Of a stretch of DNA of 64,000 nt, positions 49,902 through 62,687 are shown in pieces. The notes under the pieces are model-generated. The model was not told the origin of the DNA. It saw only the letters and a list, made by a program, of their open reading frames with translations, and did no database searches. This DNA comes from Paramecium pentaurelia (Eukaryota > Ciliophora > Oligohymenophorea > Peniculida > Parameciidae). The position numbers and the translations under genes were made by a program. The stretch is from positions 261,385 to 325,384 of the forward strand of contig CAJJDO010000112.1 of the NCBI GenBank assembly GCA_905183005.1. Direction: 5' to 3'. How positions within the stretch are numbered: position 1 is the first letter of the stretch; each line of letters starts with the position of its first letter.

Positions 49902-50899
49902 TGTTAATAATATATAAATTAATTTTAATATACCAAATTATTCATTTAGTATTGTAAATAACATACTGAAACTAATTTATTAAGGTAATTTTTAGGTTCA
50001 GCTAAGATAGAGATATTAATTTAATTGTTTTCATTAATATATTAATAAATCAATACACATCAAATTAAAATACTTTGATTAATAACAATTCCCTTAAACT
50101 AATTTTATATTCTGTAAGAATATTGATAATTATATCACTAATTCAGGTATATATTTACAACAAAATCAAAAAGATATATACATAAATATTTTGATTTAAT
50201 TGCTTTTTTTAAGAAATTTTTGAAAATATTCCAGATTTAAGATTTATTTATTTACTATTAGTTTATTTGTGATTGAAAAGTATTATTAAAATTTATAGAT
50301 TCAATTATTTTATTTTAAATCTCTTTGAAATCAAGTATTCTTATTTTAAATTAATAAAAAATTGATTATATTCATTTTTTTCATTCTTTATTTGCTGATA
50401 CATTTTCTTATATATTCCTTCTATTATCATACTCTATGTTTGAATTTGAAAATGATATCTAATAAATCAAATTATTTTTTATTAAAATAATCAAATTATG
50501 ATTCTAAGTTATGTTTAATTATAAATAATAATTTTATTTGACAATTATTATCTTTAGTCTTACCTATTTAATGACAATCATAATGTCTTCTTTAGAGAAT
50601 ATAGAAATATTTATATATATTTTTTCATTTGGTCTAGAATAGTACTAAATTAGTTGATATTATTGTTTCTTTAATTATGATGAGTCTTTTTAAGTTGAAT
50701 TTCTTATTTAATTAATTTTAGAGCTTTTTCCAATATTACAGAGTAATTATTGATTAAATGTGTATTATTATTAAAATTAGAAACTACTCATATTTAGCAA
50801 ATATAAAATTCTTTTTTATATTAACAATTAGTATAGAAATTATTTTGGAATACTCAAATTTGCCTATATATATTCATTTTATTTTATATTTAAAAAAAA
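49902..50899. other. Gene-poor AT-rich region between HSF-like gene and first histidine kinase
   Basis: About 1 kb, divergent 5' ends of both neighbours. Only short hydrophobic frames occur (for example a 24-codon frame from ATG near 50584). I see no convincing gene, RNA or repeat; it probably carries both promoters and decayed sequence. Confidence 0.4.
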
Positions 50900-53678
50900 A
50901 TGAGATCAATAAATAATTCGATAGATACTCCCTCTATAAAAGTTAAATTTAATCAAAATGATAAAGTTGATGAAATGAAAACCACAAAAACCATGAAAAA
51001 AAAACATGTTTAACCAGAATTATAAATAGTTTGGGAATTTTATATGTATATGATCATGTCTATTTTGATTGAGATTATCGTATTAATTTTTAACAACTAG
51101 ACTTAAGTTCTCAATATGATTAGAATAATAGTATTTATACTTATTTTTATGGGATCACTCATTTACATAAAAAAATTACAGTAAAATTAATTGTTGTGCT
51201 TGATATGTTTGATTAAAATATTTTAGACTTCAACCATTTACTTAAACGATGAAGTTTATTTAATTGCTATAATCCCATTTGCATATGATTAAATTGTTAA
51301 CAACAATAAAGTTGCAATTAAATTGAAAGTGCTTGAAAAAATATTAATGAAAGTCATAGTTGTAAGTTTAATTTGCATTTTTTCAAAATAACCTATAGCC
51401 ATAACAATAAATTTATGTTTAGTGATTTTAGAAATCTATAGAAATCGTATTATTTTTACAAAAAAAGAGGAGAAATAATCTTTAATTAAACATTAAATAC
51501 CTCTTGATTATGAATAAGTTTCTCATAGTGTTACTTAGAGAGTAGATAATAATTAAAGAGAAGATGTATGGAAGAAACGATTTTATTCGATTCCTTTATC
51601 AATTTTAATGATCTCAAAAGAGACTTTAAAAATTACTTATAAAAATCAGACTTTATTTAAATAATTTTGTGATAGTTTTATTAATGAAGAGGAATTAGAA
51701 GATCTTATATTAAATAAATTACATTTTTCACTTTTATCAGATCATTAAGAATTTTTATAATTATCTTCTACAAATATTATTAAATTAAAATAAAAAAAAT
51801 CAAATTCATCAAATATTTTTAATTAGAAATCTTGTATGACTTAATTAAGTTCTTATGATTTAATGTAAAAAAGATCATTGATAGAAATTTTGACTTCAAT
51901 CAAAAGCGAAACTTATAATTTATAAAAAGACGTTATTGAGTTATTTTGTCAGTAAACTGAAATATCTGGTGCAAAATATTAATTAGAAGCTAAAATTATT
52001 TTGTCTGATAAAGATGATGAATTTTTTGTAACAATTAATGACACAACAAAATAAAATGAAATCCAGTAATTCATTGTAAAAGAAGAATTTAAAAGCAAAG
52101 TAAATTATTTATATATTTGAGATTATAGAATCATTTTCGCATGAATTAAGAACTCCATTAAATAGTGCTATTAATTTTTTAGAGGCTTCAATATCTGATA
52201 GTACTATAGATGATAAATTGAAACTTTAAACTCTTGAACCAGCAGTCTATTCATTAAAATTACAATCATATTTAATTAATGATATCATAGATTATTAAAA
52301 TTATAATGCAAATCAATTAGAACTATATGTAACTGAATTTTCAGTATAAGATTTTCTAAGTGAATTGACATCCCTATTTAGTATTTAATTTGATATGAAG
52401 AAGATTGCTTTCAATTTAAATTTAAAAAAAAATAGTTTACAATATTTTAGTACTGATCAAACAAGACTAACTTAAATATTAGTTAATCTTTTGTAAAATT
52501 CACTTAAATACACTTCGAGTGGTGTAATACAACTAAAATTTAGTAGTGTATCAAATGATATACTAAAAATTGTTATTCAAGATTCTGGTATAGGAATAGC
52601 TCCTAATGTTTTAGAATAAGTTAGAGTTACTCTTAAAAATGTTGAAGAAAGTAAGGATTTTTAAACATTTAAAGCATGGAAAGGTTTTGGTTTATTAATA
52701 GTTGCTTTATTGCATTAAAGTCTATGTCCTCCAACATATAAGTCAATTTAAATTGAATCAACTGGATTTAATAAGGGTACTAAGATTAAGTTTTATATAT
52801 TAAATTTTAATTACAGTTCGAAATAAAATACTATTAAATAATCATTCAGTGCAAAAAATACACTAAGATAATCATAAAGTGTTAAGAGATCTTTAAAATC
52901 CAATTCTCTTAGTTAGATATTGCCAATGAATGGAACAATTTATTTAGCTTAAGATATTGCCTAGGTAAGTTAACATATGAAAAAAAGTGAAAGATTTTTA
53001 AATTCTGGTTCAAATACTTTGGATGATTTTTCAGAATTATCAAGAAGTCCTAAAATTTAATTTTGTTCACCTGATGCTAATATATCTTAATTAGTTTAAA
53101 TTTAACCAGTTTTGATTACAGATATTAAATCAAGTTAAAAGATATCAATCAAAAATAAAAATCCTTTATTTTAATCATATAAATCATAAAAATCATAATT
53201 GGTTAATTTAAATTAATTTAGAAAAATGGAAACATAATATAGAGAAGATATATTCAAAACTTTGGCAACAAAAAAGAATAAATGTAATTGTAATTTCATT
53301 TTATCAGTTGATGATGAAATATTTAATTAAAAATCAGTTGAAAGACTTTTATAATAAATTGGATTTGATGTTAAATTAGCATTTAGTGGTGATGAAGCAA
53401 TAAATTTAATTTTAAATTTGAAACCTTGTAGTTTAGGTTGTAATATATTAACCCTTATTTTAATGGATTATTAGATGCCAAGAAAAGATGGAATAACAAC
53501 AACAAAAGAATTGAGAAAACTCATGTCAGATGGTTAGATTCCTGAAATTCCAATAATTGGTTTAACTGCCTTTACAGGTCAATAAGATATTAGAAATTGT
53601 TTAATTGCAGGCATGAGTGATGTGTTATCAAAACCTTTAAAAATATAGGAATTAAAAGATGTATTAGCATCTCTATGA
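50900..53678 (+). CDS. Membrane-bound hybrid histidine kinase 1
   Basis: 918 residues after one 22-base intron that sits 5 residues before the phosphorylation motif. N-terminal membrane helices at about residues 50-165 (MSILIEIIVLIFNN, IRIIVFILIFMGSLIYI, VIVVSLICIFSK). There is no clear periplasmic-type sensor. The DHp His is near residue 406 in IESFSHELRTPLNSAI. The ATPase domain has N box ILVNLLQNSLKYTSSG, G1 VIQDSGIGIA and G2 WKGFGLLIV. A Ser-rich linker leads to a receiver domain at about 800-918 (LSVDDEIFNQKSVERLL, LILMDYQMPRKDGI with the phospho-acceptor Asp, SKPLK). Autophosphorylation and His-to-Asp relay within one protein are expected. It is convergent with the next kinase; stops are 34 bases apart. 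Confidence 0.93.
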
Positions 53679-53712
53679 TTATAAATACTGTATATATATT
53701 TAATTAGAATAA

Positions 53713-56700
53713 TCATAATAATGTTAGTAGTTCACAAAAATCATTAAGTTTTAAGGGTTTAAAAAGTACTTCTAGCATTCCAGCATTCAGACAACTTTCA
53801 ACTTCTAATTTACTAGTAAATGCAGTTAATCCTATAATGTTGATATTTGGTATTATATCATCTTTCATCATTTTCTTTAATTGAATTGTACATTCAATAC
53901 CATCTATAACAGGCATTGAATAATCCATTAAAATAAGATTCAATAAACCACATTCTTTAGAACATTTTTAAAGTTATTATATTTTTTAAATGGCCTCCAA
54001 ACCATTAAAAGCCTTAAAATATAAATATAAAATTACAATAATAACTTCAAAACCGAATCTCTCAATTAATAATTTGATTGAATTTTAATTAAAAATTTCA
54101 TCATCAACTGACATTATCCTTCTGCATTAACAACATAGATTCTTCTTAAAATTTTCTAATGCAGAATCATTACTTTGTCTCTCCATTATTTTTAACTAAG
54201 TGTAACTAAGTATCTTTGATCTAAAGTTTAAAAATATGATTTACTTCATTGATGGTGATTTAATTGATTGTTACTCAAATGATCCACTTAACTTTTTTTT
54301 ATCGATAATGTTAATTATGAAATTATGTTGTTAATTCTCTAATTATATGTATTATTATGATAAATTTTATTATTTATTTTCAGATTCAATAGATTCTTAA
54401 TCATAATCAGTACTTCCTTTAAATATTTTATTTAATGTAGGTTTTGGTTTATTAATTAATCCTAGATTTGAAGTACTGATAGCATTTTCATTTACAAAGA
54501 TAAGTGTTCCTATAAGATTATTTTGACAATTCTTTTTAGAATTCCTTCTAAATTTAACAGATTTTTTTCTAGAGATATCATCAGTATTGTTGTTAATTTC
54601 ATCTATTAATATTTACTTAATTTTAAATTTAAATTTAGTGCCTTTATTTAATTTAGATTTAATTTAAAAAGTTTCTGATAATTATGGATTCAATTGATGC
54701 AACAAAATACTAGTAATAAGTAATCCTATCCCATTCCATGATTTCAATTTAGAAAAATGTCTTAAATTCTCTACTTGATTCACATAAGTGTTCAATTTTT
54801 TTGTAATTTCTGATTTTATTCCTATTCCTGTATCAGAAACAGAAAATTATATTATATCATCTTGTTAATTCTTAATTTTTAAAATTGCACCTCCATTGTA
54901 TGTATATTTTAAAGAATTTTAGATCACATTTACTAAAATTTACATTAGTCTATTATAATCGGTTGACATATGAATTGAAGTATTCTAAGTTAGATCTATT
55001 ACAAAATTTAAACCTTTTTCTTAGAATTATAAATTAAAAATGCTGGTTATTTCATTTATTACATCTTTTATTTCAAATTCTTTTACACAAACGTCTAAAC
55101 TATTATTGTAGAATTATGAAAAGTCTATGACATCGTTGATTATATATGATTATAACTATAAGGCTATTGAGGCAGGTTCTAAACATTATTATTTAATAGA
55201 CAATGGTAATTATTCATCAGCCATTGCAGATTTAATAAAGTTTATTGAACTATTCAATGGTGTTTTAAGTTCATGTGAGAGTGATTCTATGACCTACAAT
55301 ATTAAGAAAAAGTACTTTCTTTTAAAATTCATCTTTAACAATGAATTATTATAATTGCATTTATTTAGAAATGTCTGATAATATAATAGTTAATTCATCA
55401 TCTCCATTACTATAAAATATTGTTCCATTGATTTAAAACTATTATGAATCTAAAATTTAGTGGCAATATAATTCAATTGAATTAGAATATGGTTTCATTA
55501 GATTTTAATAAGCACCTGCTAAGAAATTTTATGAAATCTATGAAAGTGATAATTTTTTTAAATTTTCAATATCAAATTAACTTGAAAAGGTTTAATTAAC
55601 AGGTTTATTTAAAAATTATTTTCTTATAATATAGCTACTAGAATTTTTTAACATTTCTAAACTATCCTCTAAAAATGTGAATTCCAATTTATTCATTATT
55701 AAATCATTAATTTCATTATCATTATAACATAATGTATTAAAATTCTTTCTAGCTGTCTCATTCTTAAATTTAATAGCTAAAGATGTTTTATTTAAAATAA
55801 TAATTGAAATTGGTATAGCATGCATTCTCTTTATCCAAAGTTCTTCATTATTAATTAGATTTTCATTATTGTTTTGAACTTAAAATTTTGTGAAAATATC
55901 ATCTTTATTAATTTCTTCATTTTTCATTTAATTTTCAACCAAATTTATATTTTCACTATTGATTTTCTACCCATCAACAGAAAATAGTTTTTGATGAGTT
56001 TCTAATTTATATTTTTATGTTTGCTTATTTGTTACATACAACAAAATAATTTAATAAATCTCAAGTACAATAGAATTGCATATAATAATAATTAAAACCT
56101 AGTTGTTCCAATAAAGTGATGCATAAGTTAAACCTAACACTTTAATAATGAGATAATCATATAAATAATGATAATTTTCTTAGTTTTTCATAAAAATTCC
56201 TTTATCAAACATCAGTGGTAGAATGGCTAAACTATTCCATTCATCTTTTGATATTAATTAACTGATTGAAACTATTTCACAAATAAATTTAATAAATCTA
56301 GCAATCATTGGATCAAGTCTCTTTCTTAAGACAATTGCTATTAATGTTAGACTCGATGTTAATATGAATTTGATAAGCATAAATTATGAGTATGTGTGAT
56401 TATATATATAATAGGCTAAATTACTAAATGAAAGTAGTAGTAAGTAGAATTCAACAGTATAGTTATTAGCAAAACACATATTCTCAAAACTTATGACATC
56501 AAATTCTTTTGGTTAACATTCTATTTTTATTTTCGTATGACTCATAAATTTATCAAGAAAAACTTTATTATCTTATATATTAATTAAATGCTGTAAGAAA
56601 ATTAAACTCAACTCAATTTTAATCGGTTACAATATTCTCAATAATGACTTTGCAAAATAAAAATGAATTTATAGATATTTCTTAGTAAATATTATTTCAT

Positions 56701-56813
56701 TTACAAAACTTCTTACATATTTATATTATAGCTTAGGTAATTTATATTGAAGTCATCTTTATTAGGATGTTATAACTCTAATTTAAGAAAGAGTTAAATG
56801 ATTGAAAAAACAT
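53713..56813 (-). CDS. Membrane-bound hybrid histidine kinase 2
   Basis: 1,001 residues with introns of 20, 29, 22 and 24 bases. The first two, near the start, are my best solution for the 5' end, and ATG 56813 is therefore less certain than the rest. Membrane helices at about residues 110-270 (YLLLLSFSNLAYYIYN, FILTSSLTLIAIVLRK). The intron before DHp is at the same place as in the neighbouring kinase. The His motif is IESLSHELKTPLNSSI (near residue 490). N box MQILVNVIQNSLKYTYNGGA, G1 VSDTGIGIKS, G2 NGIGLLIT. Receiver: MSVDDEIFNQNSIKLLIERF, LILMDYSMPVIDGI, FKPLKLN. It is clearly a paralogue of kinase 1 in the same layout. The ligand of the sensor part is unknown. Confidence 0.9.
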
Positions 56814-57482
56814 TAATTTTAAATATTATATTATTATTCTTATAACTTTTATTCATTAATCTCACCACTTTCAAATATGTTGCTCTAATTCTGATTACCA
56901 AATATAAAATCTCTTTTTTGAATTAAGAACTTTATTCTTAATTACATAATTAATTAGCTAAAAATTAATTAAAAGTGAAATTTATTGCATACAACTAATC
57001 TGATCGATGTAACATAGGTGATGAATTTAGATCCTATGAATGTTATTATGTTGTATAAAGGTTATTCCTATTTATTCTGCAGAAAAAGATAGCAATTAAA
57101 GAATGTTTTAAATTATATAAAGTTTAGCCATACTTAAAATATTTGAGAGAGAATAAAACAACATTAAAAGAAATATACAATTTTATTATGAATTATTATA
57201 AAGAGTTATATAAAATTATATATTTTAAGGAAATTCTCTTAAATTAGGTATTAATAATTGTAAATTATATAAAATATATCTAATATTTGAATGATTAAAA
57301 ATGAGTTTTATTGTTAAATTTCATAATTTTAAACATAATGTTATCCTTAAACAATAGTTTGATTAATGTTTTTTAAATAAAAGAAAATATTTAATGACCG
57401 TAAATATAAATTATAGTTTTAATTATTTAGATGTAATAAAAAGGATAATTTAAAAAATAGTAAATAGAAAAACAAAATATTA
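56814..57482. other. Intergenic region with possible gene relic on plus strand
   Basis: 669 bases between the start of kinase 2 and the end of kinase 3. A plus-strand frame open from about 56927 to TGA 57302-57304 (about 125 codons) has protein-like character (DRCNIGDEFRSYECYYVV, KECFKLYKVQPYLKYLREN, LKEIYNFIMNYYKEL). It has no ATG near its beginning and no obvious donor exon. It may be a truncated gene fragment; the rest is AT-rich and empty. Confidence 0.35.
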
Positions 57483-60222
57483 TCAAATATTGAGTCGATG
57501 AAAAGAATCGCAAAGTTTTTCTTTTGTTATAGGTTTAATTAATACAGTATTGAAACCCTCATGAATGCTTTTCTATTAATCTTAAATACTACAAAAAGCT
57601 GTAACTGCAATTACAGGTATAGTTCGAGTTAATTTAATTTAATATTCCATTTGTCTAATTCTTTATACAGCTTCCCAACCACTCATAATTGGCATACTGA
57701 TGTCCATTAATATGCATTTATAACCAATACAAGTTGATTTATTACATCTATTTGCTAATTAAACTTCTATTTTTTCTATAGCCTATTTACCATTAAATGC
57801 ATAATCAACATCATAACCTAATTATTTCATTAGATGGGAAAGAATATGAATATTAAATTACTCATCATCTACTATTAATGTCTTTTTGCAATTACAAATA
57901 CATGTTTCTACATTTCCTATCTAGTTTTCCATTTAAGATTTACTACATTTATTATAATTCATCACTCGAACTTATTAAGTGCTTTATTATTCTATAAATG
58001 GAATTGTATGTATAAATGAATTTTATAAATTATTTTGATCTTAGTTAATTTACTCTTCATCAAATTATAATACGAAATAAAATTATGAACCTTCACCCAA
58101 TTATGATTCAACTGAAAGATAATTTTAATGGGCAGGTGCCAAATGTTTTATAATTTACTTACAAACCGATAATCCTAAGCTAATACCAACTGATTATTTG
58201 GATACTTTTTCATCTTCATCAGATAGATGCAACTATTTCTATTATAAATAATTATACTTTCTTTCTCAAATTACATAATTCTTTCTCACACATTCCTATT
58301 CCAGTATCACTTATAGAAACTTATATCAAATTTGAATCGGATTATTGAAATGATTGTACATCATCAATACCTTACATTGAATCTATATATTGTTTTTTCT
58401 AAACCTATATTGTAATTCCACCCTTTAAAGTAAATCTAATAGCATTTGCTATTAAATTTAAGAGTACTTAACATAATCTTTATCTATCACCTATTATTAT
58501 ATATGAAACCTCTGATAATTCAACATTTATTGATATAAGTTTTCTTTCAATTTAATCTCTTAATAAATCTACACATTCCCAAATAACTGAATTAATTTCA
58601 AATTTATCTGATTTCAATATTAATCTATCTTCTAGAATATCTCTGTAATCAAAAAAATCATATATTTTATACAATTATAATTTAGTATAACAAAGTGCTT
58701 ATTCTAATTACTAAGTACAAGACTCTTAAGAAGATTATTTGTCTTGACATTATTTGATGAATCCAAAAATAGCATTAAGATTAGTTAGTAATTCATGAGA
58801 AATTGATCTAAGAATGTTCTTTTTAATTGATTCTAATTTCTTAAGTTTTGCTCTTAATAGAATTTAATTGATTTCATGAATAAAATAGATTTGTAATCCA
58901 TCATCATTATCAAATAATCTACAATTCTCTAAGACATTAACTAGAAATTTCATTTTATGATTAATAGTAGGTTTAGATTTAGGAATCATATTTAAATCTT
59001 AATCTAATAAAGATTATTTATGATTTGAAATGCTATATTCTTTATTCTCTTTTGATAATAATTGATCAACAGAAATTTTACGACCTGGTGTCATATATAC
59101 AGATGACTTATTTAATTTGATTTGATTTTAAGATCTTTTGCGAGAACTCTTTTTACCAGCTGAATGAATCATAATCTAAGGAGAATTATTGAATTCTATT
59201 TTCATAGTCACATCTGATGTGAACTTCTTTTTGATAATACTATCATCTTCTTAATTTTTAAATGATTAAAAGAATTTTTATTATTATTAGTGACTTTTAG
59301 GGGGTAATTATTAGATTTCAACAGAAAATCGATTTTATGATAATAATTGTGTTTTTTCTTTACAATAAGTTACATTTTTTATTTTATATTAATCTTCCAT
59401 ATCAAGATCATCATCATCTATATCAAATAGGGTTTGATTATTATTTAATTCATCCAATTGTAGGTTCTATAAAAAACTTAACTAATTTCGAGCTGAATGA
59501 ATAGTAGAGGCTTTTTCAGGTGATTAATCAGTATCACTTTAATTTGTACTTTCTAATTTGTTAGCTAAATTATCAAAAATCTTATTTGAATAAAGTAAGA
59601 AATTCTTATCTTTATGAACAATACACATAGCTTAAGGAGTAGAATCAATTATCATAAATAATGCTTAAAGATTTTGAAAATGTTATAAATAAAGGAACTC
59701 TTTTCTTAATATTTATAAGATTAAAAGTACTGTTGAAATGTACAATCCTTCAAATGAGTTTAAGTCAGCAAGGAATATATTCTGAATTAAGAATAATAAA
59801 ATTGTGAAAAACTTCATATGTAAAGTAGAGTACATGCTCTGATAGACAGTAATAAGGGTAATATAGAGCATAAAATAATCTTTGTCTTTGATAATGTAAC
59901 AGATCCAATACATACAGTATTATTGAATGAGAGGTAAAAATTGAATGAGGAAATGGGATTCTTGTGAAATAGCTTTAGAAATAAATAAGAATAAGAGGAT
60001 ATGTATACATATTTGTATTGCTAATGTAATTTAAATGTACAAGTTATTTGCCATAATAGATAATCGTATTATAATGAAGATGATTTAGAGTATTAAAATT
60101 GGTCTGAATACAGTATCAGCCCATAAAAAGTGATTATGCCATCTCCATTGTTGATATTAATCCCACTTTAAGATTTTTAAATGCTTATAAAATGACTTCC
60201 AAATGATTTGCCATTAGGGCAT
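57483..60222 (-). CDS. Membrane-bound hybrid histidine kinase 3 with PAS-like segment
   Basis: 906 residues after one 19-base intron. It starts MPQWQIIWKSFYKHLKIL; about six hydrophobic segments follow up to residue 180 (ILILQIIFIIIRLSIM, ITLAIQICIHILLFLFI, FFTILLFLIQNIFLAD). Next is a PAS-like segment (LFMIIDSTPQAMCIVHKDKN). A long Ser/Lys-rich region leads to DHp His near residue 475, in a non-standard box: LRSISHELLTNLNAIFGFI. N box VLLNLIANAIRFTLKGG, G1 VSISDTGIGMCEK, G2 SVGISLGLSV. Receiver: TLIVDDEQFNIHILSHLM, CILMDISMPIMSGWEAV with acceptor Asp near 832, LIKPITKEK. A shorter start at 59913 exists, but the upstream frame is open and hydrophobic. It is more distant from kinases 1 and 2 than they are from each other. 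Confidence 0.92.
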
Positions 60223-60365
60223 GATTATTTTATTAAATATATATACATAAAGGATAATGTTTAATATATATGATTGTAACATATAAGTATTAATGCTAAT
60301 CAATAATATCTTTAATTAATTTTATCTCTAACTTGCTTTTAGAGTACTCAAACTTGATATAAAAG
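60223..60365. promoter_or_regulatory. Divergent intergenic promoter region
   Basis: 143 AT-rich bases separating histidine kinase 3 (minus) from the gene at 60366 (plus). It must supply both promoters. No specific motif assigned. Confidence 0.4.
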
Positions 60366-61226
60366 ATGAAGGAAGAAGACAATAATATCAAATAAGTAAT
60401 CAAATATAAAAAATATAATCTAAGGAAGAAAACCAATTTTTTATCCCCCATTATATCATACCAATAAATTATGCTCCAATTCCAAATGAAATAGAGAATT
60501 ACAAGATGGCAATTCATCATTTAACCGAGGAGAATCACTTTTTGAGAAAACAACTCTAACATAATTAAGTATCAGAGTTTCTCTCTTTGAATGCAGAATA
60601 ACTAAAAGATGAAGTATTTAAAATGATTGACTATTTGATGAAAAATCTCAATTATTTACCAAAAGAATAAATCTTTGCATACAGAAAAACTATTCGATTG
60701 TGCACATAGAGAAGTGCACTTAAAAGAATCTATTTTCTTATATTTACTAGATATTTATAAGTAAATTGCATATAAACATGATAGGCTGAAAAAACTAAAG
60801 AAGAAATGATTAAATTCATTATTCGTAAAAGTGTGAAGTATTAAAAGTCCACTAGTACCATATAGAAACATTAAATGAAAAAAATGAATAATGCATTCGT
60901 TTAGCAATTATTTCTATCAACTCAATATCAGTAACATTACTCAAATTTTTTAAGTAAAAATAACATATATCAATTAGATCAATATCTACAATTAGCACTT
61001 GATGAAAATAAACACAAAATTCAAAAATATGTGGATTACATTGTTGAATAAATATCAAATGATTAAATAGATGTATTATTGTTATTTATTTTATTAGGAT
61101 GTTCTAAATTATAAAAGATTTCCATGGTTGAATGAATGGATACAATAATCTGTCTAAATTGCTAAAGATCTATAGTTTAGTAGCAAACCATAAAGTTTGG
61201 AGAACAAGAAAAAAATTAAATTCTGA
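60366..61226 (+). CDS. Unrecognised Gln-rich helical protein, 260 residues
   Basis: Three introns (29, 24 and 25 bases). The 24-base one is a multiple of three but contains an in-frame TGA. Starts MKEEDNNIKQEENQFFIPH; a Pro/Tyr stretch (IIPINYAPIPNEIENY) is followed by a short coiled coil (MAIHHLTEENHFLRKQL) and a helical region (AEQLKDEVFKMIDYLMKNL, TKEEMIKFIIRKSVKYQ, LDQYLQLALDENKHKIQKY). It ends RFPWLNEWIQQSVQIAKD and a basic tail. No known family. Splicing of the last intron replaces a hydrophobic frame with a clearly better hydrophilic one. Confidence 0.72.
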
Positions 61227-61296
61227 TTAAACACTTAATTGGATATAATTATGAAGAAAAAAAAATAGTTTGTATTAGCTATTAATATTAAATTAA

Positions 61297-62627
61297 TCAA
61301 TTATTCATTATAGTCGAACAAATTGGACTATCTTATTCACAATCTATCTAAGCAATCTAATAAAACATAGCAGCCAAAGTCCATGTTGGAGTAATATTAC
61401 CAATCAACTTAGGAGATCTTATTATTTAGTTCTATTTAATTCCATATCCATGACTCAATAAAGAATAAACATACAAAACTGAGAAATAATTTCCATTTGA
61501 ATATTTATTCTTACTATAAATTTCATGTTGTTAAATTTCTTCATAACTCAAAGTACAGAATTTTACTGCATTAATAAAATATTATTCTAATGTATATTCT
61601 TCTAAATTTAAAAATTCAGCCATAAATTATACTCCTCCCAAACCATAAATTAATTCAGAATCTATTTCTGGTTAATAGACTCCATTAATACCACAATTTT
61701 CATAAATACATTTTGATTTATCATTATTAAGATATTGATTAATTAAGTCTACACATTTATTTATATTTCCTGTTCCAATAATTATATAAGATGAATTATA
61801 TTTATATGTGTTTCTATAACCATTATGAAAACAAGGAGATTAATAAACTAAGTTATTTTTATCTAGTTTTTTCATTTCATTTTCAAATATAACTTTTTTT
61901 GCTTAATCTATTCCATAATATAAATAGGATTAAGAGTATATCTTATATTAATTGTGATTAGGAATTCTTAAATTTACTTCACTATTATCTATATTTTATT
62001 TAGGTTTAAAAGCCAATTAAGTAGATCCTCCTCCCAAATCAACAGTTAATGCATGTTCATTATCCGTTATTCCCAATTTACCTATCATATAGTTAATTGA
62101 TAGCCACATATATGCTCCCTTTTGATCTTATAATGATATGTAATTACTTCCTCTTAACCTGTGATTATTCTACACCAATCATCTCTATGAAATAGGAATT
62201 TACTTGATCGAAAAATATCTCTTATTGTTGATATTATTTAAATCTAGTAAAATGTTGGAATCATTCTCATTCCTGCAGTTGCAGCCAACATAATTGGAGT
62301 GTATTTATGCATATTATAAGGTACATTCTCATATGCAAATTAAATTAGATCATCAATATAAGATTTCAAAGACTCTAAATCTTTTCCAAAAGAATCAATT
62401 CCTGGCTCAACCTTATATTCTAATGTCTTCTCAGTAATATTAATATAAGCCATTGTTTTATTTTCTCGGCAACTCCAAGAATATACATAAACTCTTGTAC
62501 CTGAACTTCCAGCATCGAACATTACTCCATAACAAGTAGTATCTCCATATTAGAACCAATTTAATGGTTAGTAATGTTGATCAATAAGGTATGAGAGTGC
62601 AGGTGCAATAATATAAAAGATTATCAT
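61297..62627 (-). CDS. Ectoapyrase (GDA1/CD39 nucleoside triphosphate diphosphohydrolase)
   Basis: 433 residues after one 29-base intron (62119-62147). An N-terminal hydrophobic anchor or signal (MIIFYIIAPALSYLI) is followed by the apyrase conserved regions in order: ACR1 MFDAGSSGTRVYVYSW, ACR2 MLAATAGMRMI, ACR3 RIITGQEEGAYMWLSINY with the catalytic Glu formed at the splice junction, and ACR4 LTVDLGGGSTQLAF. The C-terminal ACR5-like part (PTWTLAAMFYQIAQ) is followed by Cys-containing CEQDSPICSTIMNN. It hydrolyses nucleoside tri/diphosphates outside the cell or in the secretory lumen. There is no C-terminal membrane span, so it is secreted or held by the N-terminal anchor. It is convergent with the preceding gene (70-base gap). 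Confidence 0.94.
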
Positions 62628-62687
62628 TTATTATTTAAATGAAACTAGAATTATTATTATCATTTTTTCAAACTATTCAAATTATAA

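Noticed and set aside
53713..53943. Free-standing single receiver-domain protein
   Set aside because: The frame continues upstream (minus strand) into the linker and ATPase of histidine kinase 2, joined by a 24-base intron.
55127..55354. Plus-strand 75-codon frame
   Set aside because: Antisense shadow of the DHp region of histidine kinase 2.
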